From the NCBI GenBank assembly GCA_945901145.1, contig CAMDJY010000102.1, forward strand, positions 1 through 6,294: DNA of 6,294 nt, written 5' to 3'. The DNA is from Legionella genomosp. 1 (GTDB lineage Bacteria; Pseudomonadota; Gammaproteobacteria; Legionellales; Legionellaceae). The notes beneath the pieces were generated by a model. The model did no database searches, was not told where the DNA came from, and saw nothing but the letters and a program-made list of their open reading frames with translations. Position numbers and translations under genes: made by a program. Positions 1 to 6,294 of this stretch are shown here, one piece after another. Positions within the stretch are counted from its first letter, which is position 1, and the number at the start of each line of letters is the position of its first letter.

Positions 1-573
1 TCCACGTATATACGCATGGACCGCCTGTGCTTCTTCTGGCGTTGCCGTTTTACCGGTACCAATCGCCCATACAGGCTCGTAAGCAATCACACATTGTGCA
101 AAGTCACTGACTGCATCGCGAAACACCGAACGAATCTGCTGTGCCAATACTTGTTCAGTCAAGCCTTTTTCGCGTTCACCCAAAGTCTCACCGACACAAA
201 GAACTGGAATTATATCATGATCTTTCGCATGGTGGAATTTATCAGCGACAAAATTTATCTCTTCTTGAAACAATAGCCGCCGTTCTGAATGCCCAACCAA
301 AACATATTGACAACCATACTCTTTGAGCATTGGCGCTGAATGCTCTCCGGTAAATGCCCCTGAATCTTGTGAATAAATATTTTGCGCACCCCATAAAATC
401 GGCGTATCTTTAAGTATTGCACTCACAGCAGCAAGATATATGGCCGGCGGAAACACAGCGCATGAACTTGATGTATATTTTGGATAGTTAGTGATTAATT
501 TTTTTAATAAATCAACCACCATATCCTTAGAACCATTCATTTTCCAATTGCCCATCACCAACTGTTGTCTCAT
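1..573 (-). CDS. tpiA: Triose-phosphate isomerase, N-terminal 191 residues (truncated by window edge)
   Basis: This enzyme interconverts dihydroxyacetone phosphate and glyceraldehyde 3-phosphate in cytoplasmic glycolysis and gluconeogenesis. The frame is open from the ATG at 573 to position 1 and gives 191 residues. The family is usually about 250 long, so roughly 60 C-terminal residues lie outside the window. The signatures are complete: GNWKMNG at residues 8-14 with the substrate-binding Asn9 and Lys11, VGHSERR at 93-99 with the electrophilic His95, and AYEPVWAIGTGK at 164-175 with the catalytic base Glu165 followed by the flexible phosphate-gripping loop. The start follows a good AAAGGA ribosome binding site with a 6-base spacer. 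A TTG codon directly precedes the ATG but is too close to that site. The gene lies 21 bases after glmM, so it is probably co-transcribed. In related gammaproteobacteria secG follows. The one small oddity is His78 in the GAFTGEHSAPM segment, where Val or Thr is more familiar. Identity is essentially certain. Confidence 0.97.
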   Translation of the reverse strand, partial: MRQQLVMGNWKMNGSKDMVVDLLKKLITNYPKYTSSSCAVFPPAIYLAAVSAILKDTPILWGAQNIYSQDSGAFTGEHSAPMLKEYGCQYVLVGHSERRLLFQEEINFVADKFHHAKDHDIIPVLCVGETLGEREKGLTEQVLAQQIRSVFRDAVSDFAQCVIAYEPVWAIGTGKTATPEEAQAVHAYIRG

Positions 574-579
574 CAATTA

Positions 580-585
580 TCCTTT
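580..585 (-). promoter_or_regulatory. Ribosome binding site of tpiA
   Basis: AAAGGA on the minus strand lies 6 bases before the ATG at 573, in the short gap after glmM. It fixes the tpiA start at the ATG rather than at the adjacent TTG (576-574). Confidence 0.7.
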
Positions 586-594
586 ATGCTGCCT

Positions 595-1962
595 TTATGC
601 CGTAATACGTCCATCCGCCAGAGCCTGTTCGATCGCCTGAATTTCACCGGATAATTGTTGTGCTTTCGTTTGAACGTCGGTTAAATTATCTCCCTCAACC
701 ATCACGCGCAGCAGAGGCTCTGTTCCTGAAGGGCGCAGTAAGACTCGGCCTTCTCCTGAGAGTCTTGCATCCATTGCCGACACGACACTTTGTACTTCTG
801 GGTGATTTACCAACAGCGCTGCGCGATCAGTTTTTAGATTAATCAATACTTGCGGCAATAAATGCATGCCGGCACACAGCTGTTCTAAAGTTTTTTCTTG
901 TTTCACCATAATTGCCAACACTTGCAAAGCGGCAACAATACCATCGCCTGTCGTGGTTTTATCCAAACACACGATATGCCCAGAAGATTCACCGCCAATT
1001 TTCCAATCTCTGGCTTTGAGCGCCTCAAGAATATAACGGTCGCCTACGCGTGTGCGCAGAAAATCGACACCAAGCGCCTGCATCGCTTTTTCCAAACCAT
1101 AGTTACTCATTTGTGTGCCGACCACACCGCCGTTAAGCAAGCCTTTTTGTAATCTATCTTTTGCGATGATATATAAAATTTGATCGCCATTGACGATACG
1201 GCCCGCATGATCAACCAGAACCACCCGGTCGCCGTCCCCATCTAAGGCAATGCCAATATCTGCATGATGTGTTAATACCTGCTGACATAAGGCCTCAGGA
1301 GATGTTGAGCCGACCCCTTGGTTAATATTAAAGCCATCAGGTTTATTCCCCATAGCCACAACTTCGGCACCCAATTCACTAAAAACATTAGGGGCAATAT
1401 GATAAGTCGCACCATGCGCACAGTCGACCACAATTTTTAAACCAGATAATCGAGTTAACGACGGCACACTCGATTTGCAAAATTCGATATAGCGCCCAGG
1501 CGCATCATTAACGCGAGCTGCTTTTCCAAGTGCCGCCGACTCTACAATAGTCAACTCTTGATCAAGCATTGCTTCGATTTCAAGCTCAATTTCATCGGGT
1601 AATTTACAACCCTCTGCAGAAAAAAATTTAATCCCATTGTCTTCAAATAAATTATGGGATGCACTAATAACAATGCCGGCATTCGCACGTAAAGTTTGGG
1701 TTAAATAAGCAACTGCAGGAGTTGGCATCGGGCCTAATAAACGCACATCAACCCCTGCTGCAGATAACCCTGCTTCTAAAGCAGATTCCAGCATATAACC
1801 AGACACGCGTGTATCTTTACCAATTAAGACTTTCTTGCGCGCACCATTGACTAAAACACAGCCAACCGCCCATCCTAATTTCAACATAAATTGTGGATTA
1901 ATATAGCGCGAGCCCACGCGTCCACGAATACCGTCTGTGCCGAAATATTTACGCTGAGCCAT
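595..1962 (-). CDS. glmM: Phosphoglucosamine mutase GlmM
   Basis: GlmM converts glucosamine 6-phosphate to glucosamine 1-phosphate, the committed step toward UDP-GlcNAc for peptidoglycan and lipopolysaccharide, in the cytoplasm. The 455-residue product is about 10 longer than the E. coli protein (445). Domains appear in the order of the phosphohexomutase family. The start is [12 protein letters not shown] (6-17). The phosphoserine loop ISASHN follows at 99-104, with Ser102 as the residue that is phosphorylated. The metal site DGDGDR is at 241-246, the sugar-binding GGESSGH at 323-329 and the phosphate-binding RPSGTEP at 410-416. [11 protein letters not shown] and TTTGDGI (336-342) favour GlmM over other phosphohexomutases. 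One oddity is Leu105 directly after ASHN, where proline is typical. The ATG at 1962 has a GGAGAGAGG purine stretch just upstream (1964-1972). The gene follows folP by 21 bases and precedes tpiA by 21, which fits an operon. In E. coli folP and glmM are also adjacent. Confidence 0.98.
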   Translation of the reverse strand: MAQRKYFGTDGIRGRVGSRYINPQFMLKLGWAVGCVLVNGARKKVLIGKDTRVSGYMLESALEAGLSAAGVDVRLLGPMPTPAVAYLTQTLRANAGIVISASHNLFEDNGIKFFSAEGCKLPDEIELEIEAMLDQELTIVESAALGKAARVNDAPGRYIEFCKSSVPSLTRLSGLKIVVDCAHGATYHIAPNVFSELGAEVVAMGNKPDGFNINQGVGSTSPEALCQQVLTHHADIGIALDGDGDRVVLVDHAGRIVNGDQILYIIAKDRLQKGLLNGGVVGTQMSNYGLEKAMQALGVDFLRTRVGDRYILEALKARDWKIGGESSGHIVCLDKTTTGDGIVAALQVLAIMVKQEKTLEQLCAGMHLLPQVLINLKTDRAALLVNHPEVQSVVSAMDARLSGEGRVLLRPSGTEPLLRVMVEGDNLTDVQTKAQQLSGEIQAIEQALADGRITA

Positions 1963-1963
1963 C

Positions 1964-1972
1964 CCTCTCTCC
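1964..1972 (-). promoter_or_regulatory. Ribosome binding site of glmM
   Basis: GGAGAGAGG on the minus strand lies within the 21-base folP-glmM gap, immediately before the ATG at 1962. Its leading GGAG is the likely anti-Shine-Dalgarno match, with about 6 bases of spacer. Confidence 0.6.
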
Positions 1973-1983
1973 AGTTGGTTATA

Positions 1984-2847
1984 TCATGTATTTAAATTTG
2001 CCACTGCATCAACTATTAGCAGCGCGTCTCGTGTTGCACGAACATCGTGTGTTCTAATGATATTCGCACCTTGTAATCTAGCATAAGTTGCCAAGGCCAA
2101 ACTTCCAGCTGAGCGCTCTGCAGCTGGTTTATTTAAGAGCACCCCAATCGTGTGTTTTTTAGAGGCGCCAAAGACTAATGGCAACTGATGCATTTGAAAT
2201 AGAGCGAGTTGATTGGTGAGGCGCAAATTATCCTCAACAGTTTTCCCAAATCCAAACCCTGGGTCTAACATTAAATAATTGCGCGATAACCCCGCTGATA
2301 AGCATGCTTGTATCCGCTCTGCAAAAAAATTCTGAATCGCTGCAACAACCCCGTGTTCGTACACGGGCGCATCCTGCATATTACGGGGTGCCCCTCGCAT
2401 ATGCATCAAGCACACCGGAACCTGAAGTTGTTTTGCCACTTCTAATGCTCCTGGCGCTTGCAGTGCGTAGATGTCATTGATAAAAGTAGCGCCTGCTGCA
2501 ACTGCGATGCGCATCACATCTGGCTTATAGGTATCAATGGAAATCGCAATATTATGGTATTTTCTGATACCTTCAATCACAGGAATCACACGGCGTAATT
2601 CTTCGTCCAGAGCAACGGGTAATGCTCCGGGACGTGAAGACTCACCGCCAATATCTATCACATCCGCACCTGCTGCAATAAGCGCTTCGGCGTGCCTCAA
2701 TGCATCTTGCGTCTTCAAGTAACATCCACCATCACTAAACGAATCGGGCGTCACATTCAGAATCCCCATAACTAAAGAAGGGGATTTATTCTGGGTTTGC
2801 TGTTTAAAAAAATCTTCACACCAGGTGATAAAGGCTGAACTATCCAC
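1984..2847 (-). CDS. folP: Dihydropteroate synthase FolP
   Basis: FolP condenses 6-hydroxymethyl-dihydropterin diphosphate with p-aminobenzoate to make dihydropteroate in folate synthesis. It is the target of sulfonamides. The 287 residues are close to the 282 of E. coli. Visible signatures are [16 protein letters not shown] (26-41) with the diphosphate-site Asn31, [12 protein letters not shown] (63-74), SIDT with Asp105, IND with Asn124, LDPGFGFGK (194-202) with Asp195, the SKK loop with Lys231, and IIRTHDV (263-269) with Arg265 and His267. The loop usually reads S-R-K, so Lys230 is a conservative change. The start is GTG at 2847, inside the last codons of ftsH. An in-frame TAG at 2865-2863 excludes any much longer form, and the next Met (27) would remove the first signature. 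GAGGA at 2863-2859 is a possible but distant ribosome binding site. The 8-base overlap with ftsH suggests translational coupling. Confidence 0.97.
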   Translation of the reverse strand: MDSSAFITWCEDFFKQQTQNKSPSLVMGILNVTPDSFSDGGCYLKTQDALRHAEALIAAGADVIDIGGESSRPGALPVALDEELRRVIPVIEGIRKYHNIAISIDTYKPDVMRIAVAAGATFINDIYALQAPGALEVAKQLQVPVCLMHMRGAPRNMQDAPVYEHGVVAAIQNFFAERIQACLSAGLSRNYLMLDPGFGFGKTVEDNLRLTNQLALFQMHQLPLVFGASKKHTIGVLLNKPAAERSAGSLALATYARLQGANIIRTHDVRATRDALLIVDAVANLNT

Positions 2848-4762
2848 CAGAAGAAAAGTCCTCTATCGAGCCACCAGATGCAGCATGAGGCCCAGCATCT
2901 TGTTGAGGCTTTTTGGATAAACCATCAATCTCTAGCCTATCCCAATCTTCAGGAGGAGAAGGTGGCTTGCCATTCAAAATTTCTTTAATCTGTTTCGCAT
3001 CAATCGTTTCATATTTCACTAATGCTTCTGCCATCAAATGAAGTTTATCCATGTTTTCCACTAAAATCGTCTGCGCCCGTTGATAATTACGGTCAATAAT
3101 CAGTCGAACTTCTTCATCAATCTGCTGGGCTGTTTTGTCAGAAATTTCTTTATTTTGTGATACAGTGCGACCGAGAAACACTTCACCTTCCTCTTGGCCA
3201 AACGTTAAGGGACCCAGAGCAGACAACCCCCAGCTGGTCACCATTTTACGCGCAATTTCTGTAGCCCGCATAATATCATTCGACGCCCCCGTCGTTGCAT
3301 GCTCAGAACCAAAAATCAATTCCTCTGCGACACGACCACCAAACAGACTGGCTAATTGGCTTTCCAAGCGAGTTTTACTATGGCTATAACGATCTTGCTC
3401 AGGTAAAAACATCGTCACACCCAATGCGCGCCCACGCGGAATAATGGTCACTTTGTATACGGGATCATGTTCAGGCACCATCAACCCAACTAAGGCATGT
3501 CCGGCTTCATGGTAGGCAGTTAATTTCTTCTCATGTTCATCCATCACCATCGAACGACGCTCAGCGCCCATCATGATTTTATCTTTTGCATGGTCCAATT
3601 CAGCCATCCCGACTTTTGCTTTATTTTCTCGTGCAGCAAACAAAGCAGCTTCATTGACTAAATTCGCTAAATCTGCACCAGAAAATCCCGGCGTACCGCG
3701 GGCAATTGATAAAATTTCTACATGAGACTCAATGGGTACTTTACTTAAATGAACCCGCAAAATTTGCTCACGACCACGAATATCCGGCAAAGACACCACA
3801 ACTTGACGATCAAAACGACCCGGACGCAATAAGGCAGGGTCCAACACGTCGGGTCGGTTAGTTGCTGCAATCACAATCACCCCTTCGCTGCCTTCAAAGC
3901 CATCCATCTCTACTAAGAGCTGGTTCAGCGTTTGCTCACGTTCATCATGTCCACCACCCAATCCTGCGCCACGATGACGGCCAACAGCATCGATTTCATC
4001 AATAAAAATAATACACGGAGCTTGTTTCTTTGCCTGTTCAAACATATCGCGGACCCGCGACGCACCAACGCCCACAAACATTTCCACAAAATCAGAGCCT
4101 GAAATCGTAAAAAACGGTACTTTCGCTTCGCCAGCCACCGCACGTGCCAAGAGTGTTTTTCCTGTTCCAGGAGAACCAACTAGTAACACTCCGCGCGGAA
4201 TACGCCCCCCTAAATTTTGGAATTTAGAAGGGTCACGCAAAAAATCAACCAATTCTTTTACTTCTTCTTTGGCTTCATCAACCCCTGCGACATCAGCAAA
4301 AGTTACTTTGACTTGATCTTCACCTAAGAGTCGCGCCCTAGAGCGCCCAAAAGACATTGCACCTCGACAACCGCCGCCTTGCATTTGACGAATAAAAAAT
4401 ACCCAAACGCCGATAAGCAATAACATCGGGAACCAATTCACAAATAAATGCAATAAGAAACTCTCTTGTTGTTTTTCTTGGCCAATCACATCAACATTGT
4501 TTTTTAATAATTGACCCAATAACGCATCATCAGGCAGTGGCTGATACGTCACAAAACGATGGTTATTTTTTGTAACCCCTTTGATAATCTTTTCATCCTC
4601 AACCGCAACGGCAGCAACCGCACCCTGTTCAACTTCTTTCAAAAATTGACTATATGAAATTTTCTCAGCCATTGGCGTATGCGGGCCGAAATTACTAAAC
4701 ACAGACACCAGAACTATGGCTATAATAAGCCAGAGAAATAGATTTTTAACCATATCGTTCAA
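2840..4762 (-). CDS. ftsH: ATP-dependent zinc metalloprotease FtsH
   Basis: FtsH is the inner-membrane AAA+ protease that extracts and degrades damaged membrane proteins and short-lived regulators. It works as a hexamer. The 640 residues contain a first membrane span (about 7-23), a periplasmic domain (about 24-105) and a second span (about 107-124). The AAA domain has Walker A GSPGTGKT (196-203), the pore FVG (229-231), Walker B IIFIDEID (251-258) and arginine fingers Arg316 and Arg319 in RPGRFDR. The peptidase domain has HEAGH (418-422) with zinc ligands His418 and His422, and Asp496 as the expected third ligand. Every E. coli landmark is shifted by a constant four residues. The TTG at 4762 is chosen because AGAGG lies 8 bases before it. 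The ATG at 4753 would give 637 residues but sits 17 bases from that site. Small oddities are Ser197 in Walker A (usually Pro) and Cys132 in the [11 protein letters not shown] linker. The C-terminal tail from about 598 is polar, Pro/Gly/Ser-rich and probably flexible. Confidence 0.98.
   Translation of the reverse strand: MNDMVKNLFLWLIIAIVLVSVFSNFGPHTPMAEKISYSQFLKEVEQGAVAAVAVEDEKIIKGVTKNNHRFVTYQPLPDDALLGQLLKNNVDVIGQEKQQESFLLHLFVNWFPMLLLIGVWVFFIRQMQGGGCRGAMSFGRSRARLLGEDQVKVTFADVAGVDEAKEEVKELVDFLRDPSKFQNLGGRIPRGVLLVGSPGTGKTLLARAVAGEAKVPFFTISGSDFVEMFVGVGASRVRDMFEQAKKQAPCIIFIDEIDAVGRHRGAGLGGGHDEREQTLNQLLVEMDGFEGSEGVIVIAATNRPDVLDPALLRPGRFDRQVVVSLPDIRGREQILRVHLSKVPIESHVEILSIARGTPGFSGADLANLVNEAALFAARENKAKVGMAELDHAKDKIMMGAERRSMVMDEHEKKLTAYHEAGHALVGLMVPEHDPVYKVTIIPRGRALGVTMFLPEQDRYSHSKTRLESQLASLFGGRVAEELIFGSEHATTGASNDIMRATEIARKMVTSWGLSALGPLTFGQEEGEVFLGRTVSQNKEISDKTAQQIDEEVRLIIDRNYQRAQTILVENMDKLHLMAEALVKYETIDAKQIKEILNGKPPSPPEDWDRLEIDGLSKKPQQDAGPHAASGGSIEDFSSGG
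2859..2863 (-). promoter_or_regulatory. Possible ribosome binding site of folP, inside ftsH
   Basis: GAGGA lies on the minus strand within the ftsH coding end, 11 bases before the GTG at 2847. The spacing is long, so initiation may depend largely on ribosomes terminating at the overlapping ftsH stop. Confidence 0.4.
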
Positions 4763-4770
4763 AATAATAA

Positions 4771-4775
4771 CCTCT
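4771..4775 (-). promoter_or_regulatory. Ribosome binding site favouring the TTG start of ftsH
   Basis: AGAGG on the minus strand is separated by 8 bases from TTG (4762-4760) and by 17 bases from the downstream in-frame ATG (4753-4751). The spacing decides for the TTG. The resulting N-terminus, MNDMVKNL, parallels the longer form MSDMAKNL known for E. coli FtsH. Confidence 0.6.
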
Positions 4776-4818
4776 TTCGGTTCAAGCTAGATTAAGTATG
4801 TCTCATTTTCTAAAGTTA

Positions 4819-5439
4819 CTACAATTTATATCCCTTCGCCAGTAAATAGGTTTCTCGAGATCGAGACCGGGAGGCTTGAGGTTTACGAATCACTACTTTA
4901 TCAAATTGCGCACGCGCCAATTTTACCAGGTCATCAAATCCGGATCCATGGAATACCTTCATAAATAACGACGCTCCTGGTTTTAATATTTGTGTGCTTA
5001 AATCAAAGGTAAGCTCCGCCAAATACATGGCGCGGGGCATATCTACAGCACGATTGCCACTCATATTCGGCGCCATGTCTGATAATAGTAAATCAACACC
5101 TTGAGATGGAATGACCTGGCGCAATTGCTCCAATATTTTGTCTTCTGAAAAATCACCTTGAATAAAAAAAACACCAGCCAAAGCATCCATTGGCAAACAA
5201 TCTAAAGCAATAATCGTACCAGATTGATCTAAAGTTTCTGAAACATACTGCGTCCAACCGCCTGGAGATGCGCCCAAGTCCACCACGACCATGCCCGGTC
5301 TCAATAATTTTTCTTTTTCATCGACTTCTTTTAATTTATAAGCAGCACGGCTTCTATAGCCATCTTGTTGAGCTTTTTTAACATAAAAATCATTAAAATG
5401 CTCATCTAACCACCGTCTGCTGCTTTTGGAACGCTTCAT
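4819..5439 (-). CDS. rlmE: 23S rRNA (uridine-2552-2'-O)-methyltransferase RlmE (FtsJ/RrmJ)
   Basis: RlmE methylates the 2'-oxygen of U2552 in the A-loop of 23S rRNA during late 50S assembly, using S-adenosylmethionine. Starting from the ATG at 5439 the protein has 206 residues, close to the 209 of E. coli. Counting instead from the TTG one codon upstream (5442), the K-D-K-E catalytic set is Lys36 (AAYKL), Asp122 (SDMAPNMSG), Lys162 (FMKVF) and Glu197 (SRETYLL). Each is exactly two below the E. coli positions 38, 124, 164 and 199. The cofactor loop VDLGASPGGWTQ is at 54-65. The basic N-terminus (KRSKSSRRWLDEHF) is typical of the family and probably contacts rRNA. No convincing ribosome binding site precedes either start, so initiation may be weak or leader-dependent. 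The gene heads the cluster, 56 bases before ftsH, an arrangement shared with E. coli. Confidence 0.97.
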   Translation of the reverse strand: MKRSKSSRRWLDEHFNDFYVKKAQQDGYRSRAAYKLKEVDEKEKLLRPGMVVVDLGASPGGWTQYVSETLDQSGTIIALDCLPMDALAGVFFIQGDFSEDKILEQLRQVIPSQGVDLLLSDMAPNMSGNRAVDMPRAMYLAELTFDLSTQILKPGASLFMKVFHGSGFDDLVKLARAQFDKVVIRKPQASRSRSRETYLLAKGYKL

Positions 5440-5471
5440 CAACCATCTAAAATAAGTAAAAAATTTGGACT

Positions 5472-5500
5472 ATTATACTAGATGCCATAACAGGATTCCA
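5472..5500 (-). promoter_or_regulatory. Candidate sigma-70 promoter of the rlmE-ftsH-folP-glmM-tpiA operon
   Basis: A perfect TATAAT lies at 5477-5472 on the minus strand. The best -35 at 17-base spacing is TGGAAT (5500-5495), which is a poor match (3 of 6). Transcription would begin near 5465 and leave a leader of about 26 bases before the rlmE ATG. The -10 match and its position are good. The weak -35 makes the assignment provisional. Confidence 0.55.
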
Positions 5501-5512
5501 GCGATATCATTG

Positions 5513-5571
5513 CAATATTAAATCACATCCGATAGATTAAGCTGCTGACAACTTTTTTAATCTTAATATTG
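5513..5571. repeat. Nested inverted repeats in the divergent intergenic region
   Basis: CAATATTAA (5513-5521) is repeated as its perfect reverse complement TTAATATTG (5563-5571). Inside it, AGATTAA (5534-5540) pairs perfectly with TTAATCT (5557-5563). The pairs lie upstream of both candidate promoters, and the outer right arm touches the proposed -35 of the plus-strand gene. They could be binding sites for a regulator. They are AT-only or nearly so and may be chance in this base composition. Confidence 0.35.
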
Positions 5572-5597
5572 ATCTATTTGTCTTTATTTGTTACAGT
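5569..5597 (+). promoter_or_regulatory. Candidate promoter of the plus-strand membrane gene
   Basis: TTGATC (5569-5574) and TACAGT (5592-5597) each match the sigma-70 consensus at 4 of 6 positions and are separated by the ideal 17 bases. Transcription would begin near 5604, about 28 bases before the first ATG. The match is moderate, and other AT-rich hexamers nearby cannot be excluded. Confidence 0.4.
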
Positions 5598-5631
5598 ATG
5601 GTCACCTAAACCCTAAGAGAGCCCCTTAAAA

Positions 5632-6294
5632 ATGATAACTATGAGTCATGCGCATCAAAAAGAGCTCATTGAGATCATTTTTGATTATTTAAAAGGCAAG
5701 TCTCTCGATCAAATCCACGCGCAGTTAAAATTAAGTTGCGATGAAACTTCAGCTCGCGCCAAACAACAGTATCAGTCCATACAGATATCCCCGGAACTTA
5801 AACAAGCAATTTTTAAAGCACTCAAAGTGCCTAACAATCACCACCAAAACTATCAGCATCACCAAAACATCCTAGATTTAATCAGTCATTTACATCAAGA
5901 TGGCTTCGGACATGATCATTTAAGCTATTTACTCTATCTCATTGAAACCACTCATCCCAAACGCAGTTGGTTACAATTCATCCAGAATACGGTTTTTTAT
6001 ACTGCGGCCAGTGGACTGTCTTTATTTGCATTATTAAAAACCATTGGCTTAAAACGTATTTTGGCTATTTTAGCCAATGTTCCTTTGGTAGGCATGATTA
6101 TTAGCTTAACCAGTTATTTCAGGTCGATTTATGAAATTTTTTACTATGGATTGTCTAATCTTAATCCAAAATTAATTTCATTTGCTTTTAAAACAAGTGC
6201 ATTAATTTTAACTCTCACTGCCTATACTTTGCTCTTTATGGCGTCCGCAGTGCTAACACCACTGATGGGGATCTTATTTGTTAGCAGTTCAGCC
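5632..6294 (+). CDS. Unrecognised membrane protein with a His-rich linker, N-terminal 221 residues (truncated by window edge)
   Basis: I do not recognise this protein. The frame stays open from the ATG at 5632 to the last base, giving 221 residues with no stop. An in-frame TAA at 5614-5616 leaves only ATG 5632 or ATG 5641 as ATG starts. GAGAG (5617-5621) lies 10 bases before the first and favours it. Residues 1-65 look soluble and helical; the part around 20-46 (GKSLDQIHAQLKLS onward) has a faint helix-turn-helix look that I would not rely on. Residues 70-96 contain eight histidines. Hydrophobic segments follow at about 115-135, 143-161, 183-207 and possibly 208-221, with Lys/Arg between the first two (136-142). 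This indicates a multi-pass membrane protein whose soluble N-terminus, with no signal peptide, probably faces the cytoplasm. GC is about 35% over 5641-6240 (210 of 600 by hand count), lower than most of the neighbouring operon. It is divergent from rlmE, where yhbY often sits. It could be an accessory or lineage-specific gene, and its function is unknown. Confidence 0.8.
   Translation, partial: MITMSHAHQKELIEIIFDYLKGKSLDQIHAQLKLSCDETSARAKQQYQSIQISPELKQAIFKALKVPNNHHQNYQHHQNILDLISHLHQDGFGHDHLSYLLYLIETTHPKRSWLQFIQNTVFYTAASGLSLFALLKTIGLKRILAILANVPLVGMIISLTSYFRSIYEIFYYGLSNLNPKLISFAFKTSALILTLTAYTLLFMASAVLTPLMGILFVSSSA

Noticed and set aside
660..1152. Plus-strand open frames antisense to glmM (660-842 and 898-1152), and similar ones opposite tpiA, folP and ftsH.
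   Set aside because: They lie fully opposite well-supported genes, have no recognisable motifs and read as mirror products of coding sequence.
3925..4179. A minus-strand open frame in another phase within ftsH.
   Set aside because: It overlaps the conserved ATPase domain of FtsH in a different frame and shows no features of its own.
4763..4818. A heat-shock (sigma-32) promoter for ftsH in the gap after rlmE, as expected from E. coli. CTTGAA occurs at 4786-4781.
   Set aside because: No CCCCAT-like -10 follows at suitable spacing, and no good TATAAT-like box is present. I found no convincing internal promoter.
4853..4866. The palindrome-like TCTCGAGATCGAGA as a regulatory site.
   Set aside because: It lies in rlmE codons for alternating Ser-Arg (SRSRSRE), a conserved stretch of the protein, so codon repetition explains it.
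5402..5446. A 14-codon open frame on the minus strand starting at ATG 5446, out of frame with and overlapping the rlmE start, as a possible regulatory leader peptide.
   Set aside because: It has no ribosome binding site, its codons are simply rlmE codons read in another frame, and a frame this short arises easily by chance.
5534..5563. The AGATTAA/TTAATCT hairpin with a nearby T-run as a transcription terminator.
   Set aside because: The stem is seven AT-rich pairs with a 16-base loop, too weak for a terminator. The T-run lies inside the loop and not after the stem, and no gene ends here on either strand.

Overview
The window holds five minus-strand housekeeping genes in one tight cluster, read from right to left: rlmE (ftsJ), ftsH, folP, glmM and tpiA. 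tpiA is cut off by the left edge. On the right a divergent plus-strand gene of unknown function begins and runs off the right edge. All five housekeeping proteins keep their family signature residues. Their order matches what is known from gammaproteobacteria such as Pseudomonas, Legionella and Coxiella, where secG usually follows tpiA. The protein sequences also look gammaproteobacterial, so the source is very probably a gammaproteobacterium with modest GC. A host-associated group such as Legionellales is possible, but that is only a weak guess from gene order and the unusual neighbour.

Layout: 1-573 is the first 191 codons of tpiA. 595-1962 is glmM, 1984-2847 is folP (GTG start, overlapping ftsH by 8 bases), 2840-4762 is ftsH (probable TTG start) and 4819-5439 is rlmE. 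The gaps are 21 bases (glmM-tpiA), 21 bases (folP-glmM), an 8-base overlap (ftsH-folP) and 56 bases (rlmE-ftsH). This indicates a single transcription unit, and a TATAAT box lies just upstream of rlmE. No terminator is visible inside the cluster. Positions 5440-5631 form an AT-rich divergent control region with two candidate promoters and nested inverted repeats. From 5632 to the end runs the start of a membrane protein with a soluble helical N-terminus, a histidine-rich stretch and three or four hydrophobic segments.

The clustered genes serve different core jobs: ribosome maturation (RlmE), membrane protein quality control (FtsH), folate synthesis (FolP), the entry of glucosamine into cell wall and lipopolysaccharide precursors (GlmM) and glycolysis (TpiA). 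They are a long-conserved neighbourhood rather than one pathway. The only part that is not ordinary is the divergent gene. In E. coli and many relatives the position divergent to rlmE holds yhbY, but here it holds an unrecognised, more AT-rich membrane protein. I see no mobile element, CRISPR array, tRNA or rRNA, and nothing that amounts to a clearly new multi-gene system.
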